Below are positions 61,422 to 64,000 of a stretch of DNA of 64,000 bases, piece by piece. The notes below the pieces were generated by a model, which had not been told where the DNA came from, ran no database searches, and was given only the letters and a program-made list of their open reading frames with translations. The translations under genes and the position numbers were made by a program. The first letter of the stretch is position 1, and every line of letters begins with the position of its first letter. Origin of the DNA: Arsenicicoccus cauae (lineage in GTDB: Bacteria; Actinomycetota; Actinomycetes; Actinomycetales; Dermatophilaceae); contig NZ_WLVL01000021.1 in NCBI RefSeq assembly GCF_009707125.1, positions 62,001 to 126,000 on the forward strand, read 5' to 3'.

Positions 61422-64000
61422 ATGGACAGCTCACGACCCAGCGGGCAGGCCCAGACCCGGCAGTCCCCCCAGACGACGCAGACGTCGCAGCCGCGGACCC
61501 GGCCGATCCGCAGGCTGGGGGTCGAGGAGGAGTTCCACGTCGTCGACCTGACCACGCGCCGGCTCGCCGCCAAGGCCCCCGAGCTGCTCGAGGCGCTGGC
61601 CGACCGCACGGAGTACGTCGCCGAGCTCCAGCAGTGCGTCGTCGAGGTCAACTCGGCCGTCGTCACCGACCTGGACGAGCTGCGCGACGAGCTGCTCCGC
61701 TGCCGGGAGGGCCTGGTGCAGGCGGCGACGCCGCTGGGGCTCGGGATCGTGGCGGCCGGCTCCCTGCCGCTGTCGGCACCCGACGAGATCGACGTGACCG
61801 AGACCCCGCGCTACCGGCGCATGCTGGCGGACTACCAGCTCCTCACGCGCGAGCAGCTGATCTGCGGCTCGCAGGTGCACGTCGACGTGGCCGACCTCGA
61901 CGAGGCCTGCCTGGTCGCCGAGCACGTGGCCCCCGACCTGCCCCCGCTGCTGGCGCTGTCCGCGTCCTCCCCCTACTGGTCGGACGGGGACGACACGGGC
62001 TATGCCAGCGTGCGGAGCCTGGTGTGGAGCCGCTGGCCCACGACGGGCCTGTCGAGCGGGGCCCGCTCCGCCGCCGAGTTCGACCGGCTGGTGGCCAACC
62101 TCGTCGACACGGGCGTGATCAGCGACCCGGGGATGATCTACTTCGACGTCCGGCCGGCCGCGCGCATCAGCACGATCGAGCTGCGGATCTGCGACAGCTG
62201 CCCCTCCACCGACACGATCGTGCTGGTCGCCGGCCTGTTCCGGGCCATGGTGGACCGGGCCGTCGAGACGATCGCTGCGGGCGTCCCCCCGCTCGACCTG
62301 GCCCCCGTCGTCGGCCGCGCCGCGTCCTGGCGGGCGGCGCGCTCGGGGCTCGAGGGCGACCTCGTCGACCTGCGCTCGGGCCGCACCGCCCCGGCCCCCG
62401 AGATCATCCGCGACCTCGTCGCCTCGCTGGAGCCGTGGCTGCGGGCCAACGGCGACTGGGAGCTCGTCGACGGGCTGACCACGGCCGCCCTGCTGCGCGG
62501 CAGCTCCGCCGCCCGCCAGCGCCGGGCGCGCCGCCGCCGGGGCCGGCTCACGGACGTCGTCGACCAGCTCATCGCCGAGACCGCCCGTGGCGTCGCGGCC
62601 CCGGTCGACGGCACCGAGGACCTGCTCGAGTCCTACCGGCCCCGCGAGGGGGCGGCCCCCGCGGCCTACGACGAGGCCGTCGACGAGACCGGTGCACCGC
62701 GCCCGCCGTATGCCGACGTGGTCGCCGCCTTCCAGCGGCTGGGGACCCGGGGGCTGCGCCAGCGCGACTACGCGATCGTCGACCTGCAGCGCGCCGACGG
62801 CGTAACCTTCCGCCTGCGCGACCAGCCGCAGCCCCAGGTCTTCCCCGTCGACCTGATCCCCCGCATCGTGTCCGCGTCCGACTGGGAGCACATCAGCGCC
62901 GGCGGCGAGCAACGGGCGCGGGCGCTCGACGCCTTCCTGCGCGACTGCTACGGCGAGGGCGCGATCTTCGCCGACGGCGTGATGCCCCGCGAGCTGCTGG
63001 ACCGGGCGCCGGGCTACCGCTCCAGCGGGCGCCTCGGCGGGCCGGGCGTCCGCAACCACGTCAGCGGCCTGGACCTGGTCAGCGACGGACCCGGACGCTG
63101 GCGGGTGCTCGAGGACAACCTGCGCGTGCCGTCCGGGGTCGGCTACGCCATCGCTGCGCGCGCCCTGATGCGCCGGTTCGTGCCCGAGGTGTTCCCCCGC
63201 GGCATACGGCCCGTCCGTCCCGTCCCCGAGCTGCTGCGCGACACGCTGTCCGCCGCCGCGCAGGGGGGCGCCGCCGAGCCCGGCGAGATCGCCATCCTCT
63301 CCTCGGGCCCCACCGACTCCGCGTGGCCCGAGCACACCGGGCTGGCCGAGGCGATGGGCGTCGACGTGCTCACCCCGAGCCAGGTGTGGTTCGAGGACGG
63401 GCGCCTCATGCGGCGGCGGGCCGGACGACCGGCCCAGGTGCGCGTGGCCTACCTGCGCATGGACGAGGACCTGCTGCTGTCGGCGGGAGGCCGCGACGGC
63501 CAGCCTCTGGGCGCCGGGGTCATCGAGGCGCTGCACCGGGGCACCCTGACGCTGGCCAACGCCCTCGGCAACGGGGTGGGCGACGACAAGGCCGTCTACA
63601 CCTTCGTGCCGCACATGGTCCGCTACTACCTGGGCGAGGAGCCGATCCTGGACCAGGTCCCCTCCTGGCTGTGCGCCGACGCGGACTCCCGCGAGCACGT
63701 CCTTGGCCACCTGGGCGAGCTCGTCACCAAGCCGATCGACGGGCACGGCGGGCTCGGGGTGCTCATCGGGCCGGACGCCACGTCCGCCCAGGTCGCCGAG
63801 CGGCGGCGCGAGATCCTCGCCAACCCCGAGCGCTACATCGGGCAGGAGCTGGTCGACCTGTCCACGCACCCGACCTTCGACGGCAACGCCCTGCGGCCGC
63901 GGCACGTGGACCTGCGGGTGTTCGTGCACCTGCGGCGGCGCAGCGGCACCCGCGAGACGGAGGCGATCTCGATGCCGGCCGCGCTGAGCCGGTCCGGGGC
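61422..64000 (+). CDS. GCS2-type ligase fused to circularly permuted ATP-grasp, partial
   Basis: The frame is open to the end of the window (860 codons). Residues about 28-400 are a YbdK/GCS2 carboxylate-amine ligase (RRLGVEEEFHVVDL, VNSAVVTDLDELRDELLRC, CGSQVHVDV, IELRICDSCPSTDTI). After a linker, a circularly permuted type 2 ATP-grasp domain starts near residue 428 (PYADVVAAFQRLGTRGLRQR, NPERYIGQELVDLSTHPTF). The combined protein may make and extend amide bonds, such as a gamma-glutamyl product. ATG 61422 is the natural start; 63% of the typical fused length is present. Confidence 0.85.
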   Translation, partial: MDSSRPSGQAQTRQSPQTTQTSQPRTRPIRRLGVEEEFHVVDLTTRRLAAKAPELLEALADRTEYVAELQQCVVEVNSAVVTDLDELRDELLRCREGLVQAATPLGLGIVAAGSLPLSAPDEIDVTETPRYRRMLADYQLLTREQLICGSQVHVDVADLDEACLVAEHVAPDLPPLLALSASSPYWSDGDDTGYASVRSLVWSRWPTTGLSSGARSAAEFDRLVANLVDTGVISDPGMIYFDVRPAARISTIELRICDSCPSTDTIVLVAGLFRAMVDRAVETIAAGVPPLDLAPVVGRAASWRAARSGLEGDLVDLRSGRTAPAPEIIRDLVASLEPWLRANGDWELVDGLTTAALLRGSSAARQRRARRRRGRLTDVVDQLIAETARGVAAPVDGTEDLLESYRPREGAAPAAYDEAVDETGAPRPPYADVVAAFQRLGTRGLRQRDYAIVDLQRADGVTFRLRDQPQPQVFPVDLIPRIVSASDWEHISAGGEQRARALDAFLRDCYGEGAIFADGVMPRELLDRAPGYRSSGRLGGPGVRNHVSGLDLVSDGPGRWRVLEDNLRVPSGVGYAIAARALMRRFVPEVFPRGIRPVRPVPELLRDTLSAAAQGGAAEPGEIAILSSGPTDSAWPEHTGLAEAMGVDVLTPSQVWFEDGRLMRRRAGRPAQVRVAYLRMDEDLLLSAGGRDGQPLGAGVIEALHRGTLTLANALGNGVGDDKAVYTFVPHMVRYYLGEEPILDQVPSWLCADADSREHVLGHLGELVTKPIDGHGGLGVLIGPDATSAQVAERRREILANPERYIGQELVDLSTHPTFDGNALRPRHVDLRVFVHLRRRSGTRETEAISMPAALSRSG

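Noticed and set aside
61431-63929. Long minus-strand frame opposite the GCS2/ATP-grasp fusion
   Set aside because: High-GC mirror frame of a clearly homologous plus-strand gene.

Overview
The window is a stretch of a high-GC actinobacterial chromosome. RbpA, GarA/OdhI, FtsR, small basic protein, DUF222-HNH and F420-dependent enzymes all point to Actinobacteria. The gene order from 46.9 to 38.0 kb on the minus strand (pgsA-like, DUF881, sbp, DUF881, gcvH, garA, merR/ftsR, DUF151, merR, gcvP) is the one known from Mycobacterium tuberculosis Rv1822-Rv1832. Overall codon usage and a recurrent CGGCATAC octamer would suit a Micrococcales lineage such as Intrasporangiaceae; that placement is inference. 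I saw no rRNA, tRNA, CRISPR array, IS element or complete prophage.

Layout. 0-0.6 kb: end of a lysine-fermentation operon (kamE end, kal). 1.1-4.1 kb: lipoprotein/mannosylation operon lnt-dpm1-fxsA, convergent with rbpA, which has a sigma-R/sigma-H-type promoter. 4.7-10 kb: a frameshifted UMF1-type MFS gene, small hypotheticals, an SSB-like protein, a possible ACG-started small membrane protein, a Nudix hydrolase, then a deletion scar joining the 3' halves of a PucR-type regulator and an MFS transporter. 10-17 kb: UvrA-like ATPase, GreA-C-like protein, F420 nitroreductase-like protein, Tat-exported M15-like protein, alpha/beta hydrolase, acetyltransferase. 17-26 kb: DUF222-HNH protein, RluA-type pseudouridine synthase, rlmC, SnoaL-like protein, Hsp31-like protein, TPR, DUF2695, Usp, OsmC, phosphatase. 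26-32.5 kb: GCS2-type ligase and sbcDC. 32.6-37.8 kb: DUF3626 with a leaderless upstream ORF, mntA-hepT toxin-antitoxin, tandem GNAT, VOC, AraC. 37.8-46.9 kb: the glycine-cleavage/GarA/divisome-associated cluster, with a glycine riboswitch ahead of gcvP. 47-54.7 kb: PP2C, M23 lipoprotein, ThrE-like exporter, AI-2E transporter, fumC, ankyrin, AKR, DksA/TraR. 54.7-55.6 kb: repeat-rich intergenic DNA with two small ORFs and an ornithine cyclodeaminase remnant. 55.6-61.4 kb: F420 oxidoreductase, DUF2231, then a type III PKS operon (PKS, ICMT-like methyltransferase, FAD oxidoreductase) divergent from a UbiA prenyltransferase that is followed by a cupin/ECF41 sigma-factor deletion scar. 61.4 kb-end: a GCS2/circularly permuted ATP-grasp fusion running off the window.

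The most distinctive observations are (i) several decayed genes and deletion junctions, (ii) about 20 genes with a TAnnnT box 6-7 nt before ATG/GTG, implying widespread leaderless transcription, (iii) tandem repeats that copy the 3' ends of reading frames (gcvP and a small ORF at 54.9 kb), (iv) the over-represented octamer CGGCATAC, and (v) a lipid-type PKS III/UbiA locus. Nothing here proves a wholly new system; the best candidates are the ACG-started membrane peptide, the 29-residue peptide unit at 55.1 kb, and the DUF3626 leader ORF.
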